Shown: positions 1 to 5,122 of the stretch, piece after piece
Position numbering within the stretch: the first letter of the stretch is position 1
Layout: every line of letters starts with the position of its first letter
Source of the DNA: JACQNR01 sp049515175
Lineage (GTDB): Bacteria; Acidobacteriota; Terriglobia; UBA7540
Length of the DNA stretch: 5,304 nucleotides
Direction: 5' to 3'
NCBI GenBank assembly: GCA_049515175.1
Contig: JBEKUI010000293.1
Span: forward strand, 1-5,304
Made by a program: the position numbers and the translations under genes
The notes under the pieces: model-generated
The model's database searches: none
What the model saw: the letters and a program-made list of their open reading frames with translations, nothing else
What the model was told of the DNA's origin: nothing

Positions 1-303
1 GACCGCGAGCACGTTGCGCGCTCGGTCGAATCCAATACGCGCGAGATGAAGTTTGTTACGGAAGAGCTGACGCTGATGGGCGTGCGCTACACGCCTTCGG
101 TGGGCAATTTTCTTCTCCTCGATACGGGGCGCGACTGCGAAGAGGATTTCGTCCGGCTGCTCCACGAGGGTGTAATCGTGCGCCCGATGAAGATTTACGG
201 ATTCCCGACCTCGCAGCGTGTCACCATCGGCCGGCACGAAGACAACGAGATTTTCCTCGAGGCCTTGCGTCGGGTGATGGCCGCACCCGCGCGCGCGCTG
301 TAG
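1..303 (+). CDS. hisC: Histidinol-phosphate aminotransferase, C-terminal part (5' end outside window)
   Basis: The open frame runs from the first base to a TAG at 301-303, giving the last 100 residues of a class I/II PLP-dependent aminotransferase. HisC transfers an amino group between glutamate and imidazole-acetol phosphate in histidine biosynthesis, in the cytoplasm. The visible blocks fit the small C-terminal domain: a helix with EHVARSVESN, then LGVRYTPSVGNFLLLD (G-x-x-x-x-PS-x-x-NF is a HisC hallmark), then LLHEGVIVRPMKIYG and QRVTIG. The arginine of the last block corresponds to the conserved LRITVG arginine near the substrate in E. coli HisC. The catalytic lysine and PLP region lie upstream, off the window. 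The first internal ATG (46) is not a start, because homologous sequence continues upstream of it. A related aminotransferase of the same fold is possible, but the RPM-x-x-YG and RVTIG blocks favour HisC. The stop codon sits inside the inverted-repeat element at 299-350. Confidence 0.88.
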   Translation, partial: DREHVARSVESNTREMKFVTEELTLMGVRYTPSVGNFLLLDTGRDCEEDFVRLLHEGVIVRPMKIYGFPTSQRVTIGRHEDNEIFLEALRRVMAAPARAL

Positions 304-350
304 CGGCGCTCTACGAGCCGCGACGCCGCCGGTCGCAGACGGGTGCTACA
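299..350. repeat. Short inverted-repeat (REP-like) element overlapping the hisC stop codon
   Basis: The outer arms TGTAGC (299-304) and GCTACA (345-350) are perfect inverted repeats. Inside them GCGGCG (303-308) and CGCCGC (324-329) are also complementary, so alternative nested stem-loops can form. The left arm contains the hisC stop TAG. The right arm contains a GTG at 343 that could be mistaken for the start of the next gene. Structured elements of this kind, with GTAGCGGCG at one end and GCTACAGCGC at the other, resemble intergenic repeats I remember from Acidobacteriota, but I cannot confirm a family. There is no T-tract after the stem, so it is a poor intrinsic terminator. Confidence 0.5.
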
Positions 351-366
351 GCGCAACCAGATTCGT

Positions 367-777
367 ATGCCTGATTTCGTAACCGAAATTCTCACCCGCT
401 ACACGACGCTCGCCGTCGTCGGCCTCTCCTCCAAAGTCACGCGGCCCAGCCACGGCGTGGCGGAGTACATGCAGCGGCAAGGCTACCGTATTATCCCGGT
501 GAATCCCCGCGAAACGGAAGTGCTGGGCGAGAAGGCCTACGCCTCCCTCGACGCCGTGCCGGAACCGGCCGAAGTGGTGGTGATCTTCCGCCGTCCGGAG
601 TTCGTCCCGGAAGTCGTGGAAGCCGCCATTCGCAAGGGTGCGCGAGTGATCTGGATGCAGGAAGGCGTCGTCCACGAAGAAGCCGCCGCCCGCGCCCGCG
701 CCGCCGGCCTCACCGTCATCCAGAACCGCTGCATCCTGAAAGAACACGCCAAACGGTTTGTGACGGAGAGGATCTAG
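367..777 (+). CDS. CoA-binding domain protein (YccU-like Rossmann fold)
   Basis: This is a 136-residue single-domain cytoplasmic protein of the CoA_binding_2 family, related to E. coli YccU and to the nucleotide-binding domain of succinyl-CoA synthetase alpha subunit. Visible blocks are the beta-1/loop LAVVGLSSK (residues 15-23) followed by RPSHGVAEYM, then IIPVNPRETEVLG (42-54), VVIFRRPEFV (71-80), the strand VIWMQEGV (94-101), and NRCILKEH (120-127). These match the family in order and spacing, and the length is usual. The family binds CoA or a related nucleotide, but the physiological role of the stand-alone protein is not established. I chose ATG 367 over an in-frame GTG at 343 because GTG lies in the upstream repeat arm and the family normally begins about 15 residues before the AVVG strand. 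No clear Shine-Dalgarno sequence is visible for either start. With a 63-nt gap it is probably cotranscribed with hisC. Confidence 0.85.
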   Translation: MPDFVTEILTRYTTLAVVGLSSKVTRPSHGVAEYMQRQGYRIIPVNPRETEVLGEKAYASLDAVPEPAEVVVIFRRPEFVPEVVEAAIRKGARVIWMQEGVVHEEAAARARAAGLTVIQNRCILKEHAKRFVTERI

Positions 778-826
778 CGCGGTCGGCCGATGCGAATTGC
801 TGAAACCCACTGGCCAGGAGCAGGGT

Positions 827-855
827 TTTGAGATTTCAGATTTGAGATTTCAAAT
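827..855. repeat. AT-rich tandem 14-mer, copy 1 of the GATTTCAAAT repeat family
   Basis: Two adjacent 14-nt units, TTTGAGATTTCAGA (827-840) and TTTGAGATTTCAAA (841-854), differ at one base. The 10-mer GATTTCAAAT (846-855) recurs exactly at 1462-1471 and, on the opposite strand, at 1206-1215. The stretch stands out as AT-rich against GC-rich surroundings. It lies in the 130-nt spacer between the CoA-binding gene (stop 777) and the four-helix-bundle gene (start 908). The rest of that spacer shows no convincing promoter. Confidence 0.75.
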
Positions 856-894
856 TGCTGTTCCCAAGATCCAATTCGCAAAGCCGAATCCCGC

Positions 895-901
895 GAGGGG
901 G
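895..901 (+). promoter_or_regulatory. Ribosome binding site of the four-helix-bundle gene
   Basis: GAGGGGG lies six bases before ATG 908. It decides the start: the frame is open further upstream to 797, but that part would translate the AT-rich repeat, has no Shine-Dalgarno sequence, and adds residues foreign to the family. Confidence 0.7.
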
Positions 902-907
902 CAGGCG

Positions 908-1432
908 ATGAAGTACACTCGCTTCGAGGAGCTCCCGGTCTGGAAGTCGGGCCTGGAGCTTGCCGTCCGGATTCACTGCTTCACGGCGAAGCCGGCGTTC
1001 AAGGGCAACGCCAGCTTGCGCGATCAAATCGAGAGAGCCGCCGTCTCCATTTCCAACAACATCGCTGAAGGGTTCGAGAGAGGAACCACTCAGGAGTTGC
1101 TCACCTTTCTGTACATCGCCCGGGGCTCGGCGGGCGAAGTGCGTTCAATGCTCTGCCTCTTCGAACGTCTTCCCGAGTTCGCGGATCTCAAATCTGAAAT
1201 CGCAGATTTGAAATCTCAGGCCGAAAGCATTTCCCGCCAACTGCGCGCCTGGGCCGACTCCCTGCAAGAATCCGACATCAAGGGCCAGCGTTTCCTGACT
1301 GACAAGGCGCGCAAGTCTTCGCGCGCCGCCCGAGACCGGACAGAATTCTTGGAAAAGCTTCGCAAAATCCGCGAGCAGGGCAAGGAGGAAGCGGGCGAGG
1401 AGGGGCCCGAAGCGCGCTCAACCTCGACGTGA
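908..1432 (+). CDS. Four-helix-bundle protein (S23 / 23S rRNA-intervening-sequence protein family)
   Basis: This is a 174-residue cytoplasmic protein. The order FEELPVWKSGLELA (residues 6-19), LRDQIERAAVSISNNIAEG (37-55), ERGT..E (57-63) and FLYIARGSAGEVRSML (67-82) is diagnostic of the family first seen as ORFs inside 23S rRNA intervening sequences. Members form four-helix bundles and pentamers, and relatives include the Avd accessory protein of diversity-generating retroelements. The function of stand-alone members is unknown. Here there is no rRNA, reverse transcriptase or variable repeat nearby. Residues 93-106 (DLKSEIA, DLKSQAE) are two near-identical heptads encoded by a DNA repeat related to the ones flanking the gene. 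The tail from about residue 125 is long and highly charged (FLEKLRKIREQGKEE), rather longer than a minimal family member of about 120 residues. It faces rarA convergently with an 84-nt gap. The family call is firm; no role can be assigned. Confidence 0.88.
   Translation: MKYTRFEELPVWKSGLELAVRIHCFTAKPAFKGNASLRDQIERAAVSISNNIAEGFERGTTQELLTFLYIARGSAGEVRSMLCLFERLPEFADLKSEIADLKSQAESISRQLRAWADSLQESDIKGQRFLTDKARKSSRAARDRTEFLEKLRKIREQGKEEAGEEGPEARSTST
1184..1219. repeat. Intragenic AT-rich repeat/inverted repeat encoding a heptad pair
   Basis: Within the four-helix-bundle gene, 1184-1196 and 1203-1215 are inverted repeats (12 of 13 positions pair) around a 6-nt loop AAATCG. As a direct repeat with 21-nt period the stretch encodes DLKSEIA then DLKSQ. 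It contains ATTTGAAATC (1206-1215), the reverse complement of the core shared with 846-855 and 1462-1471. Confidence 0.7.
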
Positions 1433-1458
1433 TGCTGCTCACGCCGTAATCTCCAATC

Positions 1459-1475
1459 TCAGATTTCAAATCTGA
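1459..1475. repeat. Perfect AT-rich palindrome, copy 3 of the GATTTCAAAT family
   Basis: TCAGATTTCAAATCTGA has two 8-nt arms around a single central C. It lies 26 nt after the stop of the four-helix-bundle gene, in the 84-nt gap before the convergent stop of rarA. It is symmetric, so it could act on either strand, but the loop is too tight and the stem too AT-rich for a typical intrinsic terminator. No better terminator is visible in the gap. Confidence 0.65.
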
Positions 1476-1516
1476 AACATGCGGGCACCAAGGCGGCCCC
1501 CCCAGGACTCGGCGCT

Positions 1517-2869
1517 TCACTTCGCCTTCGCTCGCTCTCTTCTCCACTCCTGAATCCTCGCGAGTTTCTCTTTCAGCCGCTTCTCAAACCCTTCCTCGGT
1601 AGGACGATAGTAGTGGCGGTCCTTGAGGTTATCCGGCAGGCACTGCATGTCGGTGAGTTTTTCGTCGGTGTCGTGCGCGTACTGATAGCCCTTGCCGTAG
1701 CCCACGTTAGCCATCAGTCCGGTGACGGGATTGCGCAGGTTGAAGGGCACAGGTTCGGCGACGGTCTTCTGCGCGTCGCGCTTGACCTCGCCGTAGCCGA
1801 CGTAGAGCGCATTCGACTTGGGCGCGAGCGCGAGATACACCGCAGCCTCGGCGAGCGCCAGATCGCACTCCGGCATGCCCACAAAGTGGGCCGCGTGCAT
1901 GGCATTGAGCGTCACGCCCAGCGCGTTAGGGTCGGCGAGGCCGATATCTTCCGAGGCCATGCGAATCATCCTCCGCGCGATATAGAGCGGGTCCTCGCCC
2001 GCCTCCAGCATCCGCCCCAGCCAGTAGAGCGTCGCGTCGGGATCGGAATTGCGCACCGACTTGTGCATCGCCGAAATCAGGTTGTAGTGCTCCTCGCCCG
2101 CTTTGTCGTAGAGGAGCGTCTTGCGCTGGATGGCGTCTTCGATTCCCTGCTCGGTGATGAGTACGCAGCCCTGCTCGTCGCGCGCCGCCGCCGCCACCGA
2201 CGTCTCCAGCGTGTTGTAGGCAGCCCGCGCATCGCCGTTGGCAAAAACGGCAATCTGCTTGAGCAGTTCCGGCGCGATGGCCACACGCTCGCCGCCCAGC
2301 CCTCGCGCCTCGTCGCGCAGCGCGCGCTCCAGCAGCGTCACCACCTCATCGGTCGAGAGCGCCGAGAGCATATAGACCTTGGCGCGTGAAAGCAGCGCGG
2401 AAATCACTTCGAACGAGGGGTTTTCGGTCGTCGCGCCGATCAGCACAATGTCGCCGCGCTCGACGTAAGGCAGAAAGGCGTCCTGCTGCGCCTTGTTGAA
2501 GCGATGAATCTCATCGATGAAGAGAACGGTGCGCCGGCCAAACTGCCGCGTCTTCTCCGCCGCCGCCATCACCTCCTTGATTTCCTTGATGCCGCAAAGG
2601 ACGGCGCTGAATTTGACGAAGTCGCTGCGCGTCTTGCGCGCGATGATGGTGGCAAGCGTCGTCTTCCCCGAGCCCGGCGGGCCCCATAAAATCATGGAGT
2701 GCAGCTCGTCGCGCTCGATAAGTTTCCGCAGCGGCTTGCCCGGCCCCAGGATGTGCAGTTGTCCGACAAATTCCTCCAGCGTCTCCGGCCGCATGCGGTC
2801 GGCGAGCGGAGACTTTCCGCGCCCGGCGCTCGCAGAACTTTCCGTGATGGGTGGCTCAAATAAGCTCAT
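1517..2869 (-). CDS. rarA: Replication-associated recombination protein A (AAA+ ATPase, RarA/MgsA)
   Basis: This 450-residue protein is almost the same length as E. coli RarA (447). RarA is a clamp-loader-like AAA+ ATPase related to eukaryotic Mgs1/WRNIP1; it acts at stalled replication forks with SSB and in recombination. Visible in order: PLADRMRPETLEEFVGQ (21-37), Walker A GPPGSGKTT (63-71), Walker B VLFIDEIH (115-122) followed by RFNKAQQDAFLP, sensor 1 GATTENPSFEV (145-155), the arginine-finger segment ALLSRAKVY (158-166; R162), sensor-2-like NGDAR (211-215), then the RarA-specific C-terminal part with LISAMHKSVR (264-273), DPLYIARRMIRMASEDIG (293-310), LALAPKSNALY (346-356) and YGKGYQYAHD (391-400). 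All catalytic residues are present. I chose ATG 2869 (MSLFEPP); an in-frame ATG at 2899 would translate the upstream 8-nt repeat array. Neither has a clear Shine-Dalgarno sequence. It lies 79 nt after the methyltransferase gene on the same strand, so is probably cotranscribed. Confidence 0.95.
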   Translation of the reverse strand: MSLFEPPITESSASAGRGKSPLADRMRPETLEEFVGQLHILGPGKPLRKLIERDELHSMILWGPPGSGKTTLATIIARKTRSDFVKFSAVLCGIKEIKEVMAAAEKTRQFGRRTVLFIDEIHRFNKAQQDAFLPYVERGDIVLIGATTENPSFEVISALLSRAKVYMLSALSTDEVVTLLERALRDEARGLGGERVAIAPELLKQIAVFANGDARAAYNTLETSVAAAARDEQGCVLITEQGIEDAIQRKTLLYDKAGEEHYNLISAMHKSVRNSDPDATLYWLGRMLEAGEDPLYIARRMIRMASEDIGLADPNALGVTLNAMHAAHFVGMPECDLALAEAAVYLALAPKSNALYVGYGEVKRDAQKTVAEPVPFNLRNPVTGLMANVGYGKGYQYAHDTDEKLTDMQCLPDNLKDRHYYRPTEEGFEKRLKEKLARIQEWRRERAKAK

Positions 2870-2873
2870 GAAA

Positions 2874-2953
2874 ATCGGCGCATCGGTCCATCGAGCCATC
2901 GGGCCATCGTTTCTTGAAGATCGCTCGATGACCCAATCATCCGATGACTCAAT
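2874..2953 (-). repeat. Degenerate array of 8-nt units filling the methyltransferase-rarA spacer
   Basis: Read on the minus strand from 2953 to 2876, the spacer falls into 8-nt steps each starting with AT. The first block (2953-2922) holds two 16-nt copies, ATTGAGTC-type and ATTGGGTC-type, of which the first 12 bases match at 11 positions. After a 14-nt step (2921-2908) come ATGGCCCG (2907-2900), ATGGCTCG (2899-2892), ATGGACCG (2891-2884) and ATGCGCCG (2883-2876). The stop TGA of the methyltransferase (2951-2949) is inside the first unit, and the chosen rarA start follows the last unit by 6 nt. No promoter or terminator is evident in the spacer. Confidence 0.7.
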
Positions 2954-3779
2954 AGCGAAATTCTCTTTGCCTCGCCACTTCGTAGAGAACGATGCTCGCG
3001 GCGGTGGCGGCGTTGAGCGAGTCCATTCCGGCGCGGATGGGAATACTCACGAGCATCTCCGCCTGGCGCGCGATTTCTGCTGGCAGGCCCGCCGCTTCCT
3101 GGCCGATGAGGACGGCCAGCGGGCCGCGCAAGTCCGCGTCATCAATGCGCACCGAGCTGTGCCGGTCGGTACCCACGATACGAACCCCGGCCGCGCGCAG
3201 CCGTTTGAAGAGCGATTCCGGCCTCTCTCCCATCAGCATGGGCACATGAAACACCGCTCCGGCGGAGGCGCGCGCGGCTTTGGGATTGAAGGGGCTGACA
3301 GTCGCTGCCAACGTAATCAACGCACTCGCGCCAAACGCCTGGGCGCTGCGCAGGATCGTCCCCAGATTTCCCGGGTCCTGCAGGCCGCAGGCGACGAGCA
3401 GCAAAGCATCCCTGGCACCGAGAACCGCCTCCAGATTCGTCGTGCGCAATTCCACCAGCGCCGCGATGCCCTGGGGCGTCTCGGTCTGCGCGATCTGGCG
3501 GAACAGGCGGTCCGGCGTCTGCGTCACCTCGCACGCTTTGGGCAGGCGTTCGAGCAATGGCTGTGACCGCCGCACGCCTTCTTCCGAAATCAGCACACTC
3601 TGCACCGTGGCGCGCTCGCCCGCGCGCAGCGCCTCTTCCACGAGCAGCGGTCCTTCCACCGCCAGCCAGCCATCCCGCGTCGTGCCCTCCGCCAGGGCGC
3701 GCCGAAAAACCTTGATGAGCGGATTCGCAGAACTCTCGACCACGCGCAGGCGGTTGGGTTGGGAAGTGATTTCGGCCAT
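2949..3779 (-). CDS. TrmH/SpoU-family RNA 2'-O-methyltransferase
   Basis: This 276-residue cytoplasmic protein has the two-domain layout of RlmB/TsnR-like enzymes, which methylate the 2'-OH of a ribose in rRNA or tRNA using S-adenosylmethionine. An N-terminal substrate-binding domain (about 12-110, with NPLIKVFRRALAE and WLAVEGPLLVEEAL) precedes the trefoil-knot SPOUT domain. The knot shows motif 1 DPGNLGTILRSAQAFGA (135-151, with N138 and the catalytic-type R144), motif 2 VLIGQEAAGLP (223-233) and motif 3 VSIPIRAGMDSLNAATAASIV (244-264). Motif 2 has Q where many relatives have N (GNE), a modest change. The substrate nucleotide cannot be deduced. I chose ATG 3779 because the GGAAGG ribosome site lies just upstream and homology starts here; the frame is open to 3932, but the extra stretch has no family features. 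It heads a likely operon with rarA and is divergent from the GH172 gene. Confidence 0.9.
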   Translation of the reverse strand: MAEITSQPNRLRVVESSANPLIKVFRRALAEGTTRDGWLAVEGPLLVEEALRAGERATVQSVLISEEGVRRSQPLLERLPKACEVTQTPDRLFRQIAQTETPQGIAALVELRTTNLEAVLGARDALLLVACGLQDPGNLGTILRSAQAFGASALITLAATVSPFNPKAARASAGAVFHVPMLMGERPESLFKRLRAAGVRIVGTDRHSSVRIDDADLRGPLAVLIGQEAAGLPAEIARQAEMLVSIPIRAGMDSLNAATAASIVLYEVARQREFRY

Positions 3780-3785
3780 CGCTTG

Positions 3786-3791
3786 CCTTCC
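3786..3791 (-). promoter_or_regulatory. Ribosome binding site of the RNA methyltransferase gene
   Basis: On the minus strand GGAAGG ends six bases before ATG 3779. It supports that start over the longer open frame reaching back to 3932. Confidence 0.7.
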
Positions 3792-3805
3792 AGGACAGCT
3801 TAAAC

Positions 3806-3844
3806 CCGCCGGCCCGTGGCGTCGAGGCCCATCGCCACCGGCGG
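3806..3844. repeat. GC-rich stem-loop in the divergent intergenic region
   Basis: CCGCCGG (3806-3812) pairs with CCGGCGG (3838-3844), and GTGGCG (3816-3821) pairs with CGCCAC (3833-3838), so a nearly continuous stem with a CCC bulge (3813-3815) and an 11-nt loop can form. On the minus strand it lies 26 nt or more upstream of the methyltransferase start and could be a leader structure if the promoter is further upstream. In GC-rich DNA such stems also occur by chance. Confidence 0.35.
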
Positions 3845-3859
3845 CACGATTCGTGCAGC
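3841..3859. promoter_or_regulatory. Candidate operator dyad upstream of the GH172 gene
   Basis: GCACGA (3844-3849) and TCGTGC (3851-3856) are perfect inverted arms around one base. Extending outward, 3841-3842 pair with 3858-3859, giving 8 of 9 pairs. The dyad is centred about 36 nt upstream of the extended -10 element at 3883-3891, a position used by both activators and repressors. No regulator gene is present in the window to assign to it. Confidence 0.3.
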
Positions 3860-3882
3860 ATCGGGCGCCCTTCATCGGCCTG

Positions 3883-3891
3883 TGGTAAAAT
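3883..3891 (+). promoter_or_regulatory. Candidate extended -10 promoter for the GH172 gene
   Basis: TGGTAAAAT contains a TAAAAT hexamer (3886-3891; five of six matches to TATAAT) preceded by TG one base upstream, the form of an extended -10. At the expected -35 distance the sequence is GC-rich with no TTGACA-like hexamer, as is allowed for extended -10 promoters. Transcription would begin near 3898, giving a leader of about 35 nt that includes the ribosome site. Confidence 0.4.
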
Positions 3892-3922
3892 CCCGCCCGC
3901 TTTCGACTGAAATCCACTCCGC

Positions 3923-3927
3923 GGAGG
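3923..3927 (+). promoter_or_regulatory. Ribosome binding site of the GH172 gene
   Basis: GGAGG lies five bases before ATG 3933. It fixes the start at the first residue of the signal peptide, although the frame is open upstream to 3816. Confidence 0.8.
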
Positions 3928-3932
3928 ACCAC

Positions 3933-5066
3933 ATGCGCAAACTGGGTTTGCTCCTCTTTGTCCTGGGCCTGACGGTTCCAGCGGCCGCTCAGGAATTGAG
4001 CCGGCCCGGCGATTTGCTTTCCGACCTGCCTTTACCGCGCGACTACACGGTAAAGCGCATCTCGAGTTACGACCGGACGGGCGGCAACGACGACTCCCGC
4101 AAGCTCTCGCCCGGCCAATCGCTGACCCTGCTCGAGGAGAACGGCCCCGGCATCATCACCCATATCTGGATTACCATCAACAGCCCCGAAAACTACCATC
4201 TGAAGAAGCTCGTTCTGCGCATGTACTGGGACGGCGAAGCGGAACCGAGCGTGGAAGCGCCCATCGGCGACTTCTTCGGCCTCGGCAACGGCGACTACTT
4301 TCTCTATCAGTCCCTGCCGCTCGCCGTGGGCTCCGGACAGGCGCTCAACAGTTTCTTCCCCATGCCCTTCCGGCGCTCGGCGCGCATCACCGTCGCGAAC
4401 GAAGGCCAGCAGGCAGTAGACAATTTCTATTACAACATCGACATGAAGGTGCTGAAGCGCGACCTGTCGGCGGACACGCTCTACTTCCACGCCCAGTACC
4501 GCCAGGCAGCGCCCTGCAACGGCTGGACGAACGACTGGAAATCGAACGGCGACGAGAAGGTGGATAAGAAACCCAATCTCGATGGCGCGGGCAATTATGT
4601 GTTCCTGGAAGCTGCCGGGCACGGCCACTTCGTGGGCGTCACGCAGAGCATCCACCAGAATCAGGACGAGTGGTGGGGCGAAGGCGACGACATGATCTTC
4701 ATCGACGGGGAGAAGATTCCCTCCATCAACGGGACCGGGTCGGAAGATTACTACCTGGGGGCGTGGGGCTTCTCTGCCGGACCGTCCAACTATCTCCTCT
4801 TCGGCGTGCCGGTGAATGGCGGGCACCGCGCCGGCGCGCGCTGGTCCGTTTACCGCTTCCACCTCGACGCGCCGATTCCGTTTACGAAGTCCATCAAAGT
4901 CACCATCGAGCACGGCCACGCCAATCACCGCTCCGATAACTTCTTCAGCGTGGCGTATTGGTACCAGAACGAACCGCACGCGAAGTTTCCCGCGCTGCCT
5001 CCCGTCGACTCGCGCCTGCCAAGAATTTATCCCGTCGGCGGACCGGGAAACGCGGGGAAGCCGTAG
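3933..5066 (+). CDS. Secreted DUF2961 / glycoside hydrolase family 172 protein
   Basis: This 377-residue protein starts with a signal peptide: MRK, a hydrophobic core LGLLLFVLGLTV, and an AAA site giving probable cleavage after A19. It is therefore exported to the periplasm or outside. The mature part matches DUF2961 (GH172), a double jelly-roll beta-sandwich family. Characterised members act on alpha-D-fructofuranosides/difructose dianhydride I or on alpha-D-arabinofuranosides of D-arabinan. Visible blocks: ENGPGIITHIWIT (69-81), EAPIGDFFGLG (108-118), NSFFPMPF (139-146), DEWWGEGDDMIFIDGE (245-260), GTGSEDYYLGAWGF (267-280), RWSVYRFHLDAPIPF (303-317), IEHGHAN (325-331) and AYWYQNEPH (341-349). 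E250 and E271 are 21 residues apart, the same spacing I recall for the catalytic Glu270/Glu291 pair of the bifidobacterial enzyme. The exact glycan cannot be read from sequence. It is monocistronic, with its own promoter candidate and a terminator hairpin directly after the stop. Confidence 0.9.
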   Translation: MRKLGLLLFVLGLTVPAAAQELSRPGDLLSDLPLPRDYTVKRISSYDRTGGNDDSRKLSPGQSLTLLEENGPGIITHIWITINSPENYHLKKLVLRMYWDGEAEPSVEAPIGDFFGLGNGDYFLYQSLPLAVGSGQALNSFFPMPFRRSARITVANEGQQAVDNFYYNIDMKVLKRDLSADTLYFHAQYRQAAPCNGWTNDWKSNGDEKVDKKPNLDGAGNYVFLEAAGHGHFVGVTQSIHQNQDEWWGEGDDMIFIDGEKIPSINGTGSEDYYLGAWGFSAGPSNYLLFGVPVNGGHRAGARWSVYRFHLDAPIPFTKSIKVTIEHGHANHRSDNFFSVAYWYQNEPHAKFPALPPVDSRLPRIYPVGGPGNAGKP

Positions 5067-5099
5067 CGCAGACCTCGCTTTTGAGGTCTGCGGCCTTTC
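5067..5099 (+). terminator. Hairpin directly after the GH172 stop codon, probable terminator
   Basis: CGCAGACCTC (5067-5076) and GAGGTCTGCG (5083-5092) form a perfect 10-bp stem with loop GCTTTT, beginning at the base after the TAG stop. It is followed by GCCTTTC, a short and weak T-rich tail. On the other strand no T-run follows, so it serves the plus-strand gene only. A similar 'TAG-CGCAGACCTC' hairpin may belong to a repeat family rather than being a unique terminator. Confidence 0.6.
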
Positions 5100-5122
5100 T
5101 GGCTCTGCGCTCCGCCCCGCGT

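Noticed and set aside
343..366. GTG 343 as start of the CoA-binding protein
   Set aside because: The codon lies in the right arm of the inverted-repeat element, has no ribosome site, and would add residues not typical of the family.
908..1432. Avd-type accessory protein of a diversity-generating retroelement
   Set aside because: The fold family is related, but no reverse transcriptase, template repeat or variable repeat is visible on either strand.
908..1432. rRNA intervening sequence, because S23-family genes were first found inside 23S rRNA
   Set aside because: The flanks are protein-coding genes and no rRNA sequence is recognisable.
827..1475. CRISPR array from the repeated AT-rich motifs
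   Set aside because: There are only three copies, of unequal structure, at irregular spacing of hundreds of bases, one within a coding region, and no cas gene.
1613..2389. Plus-strand open frame opposite rarA
   Set aside because: The rarA frame carries complete AAA+ motifs; the antisense product is arginine/histidine-rich with no family features.
2870..2899. ATG 2899 as start of rarA
   Set aside because: The added ten residues would be translated from the 8-nt repeat array; MSLFEPP at 2869 gives the usual RarA length and N-terminus.
3142..3861. Second minus-strand frame overlapping the RNA methyltransferase
   Set aside because: It overlaps the SPOUT gene in another frame, has a low-complexity Gly/Arg/Ala composition and lacks motifs.
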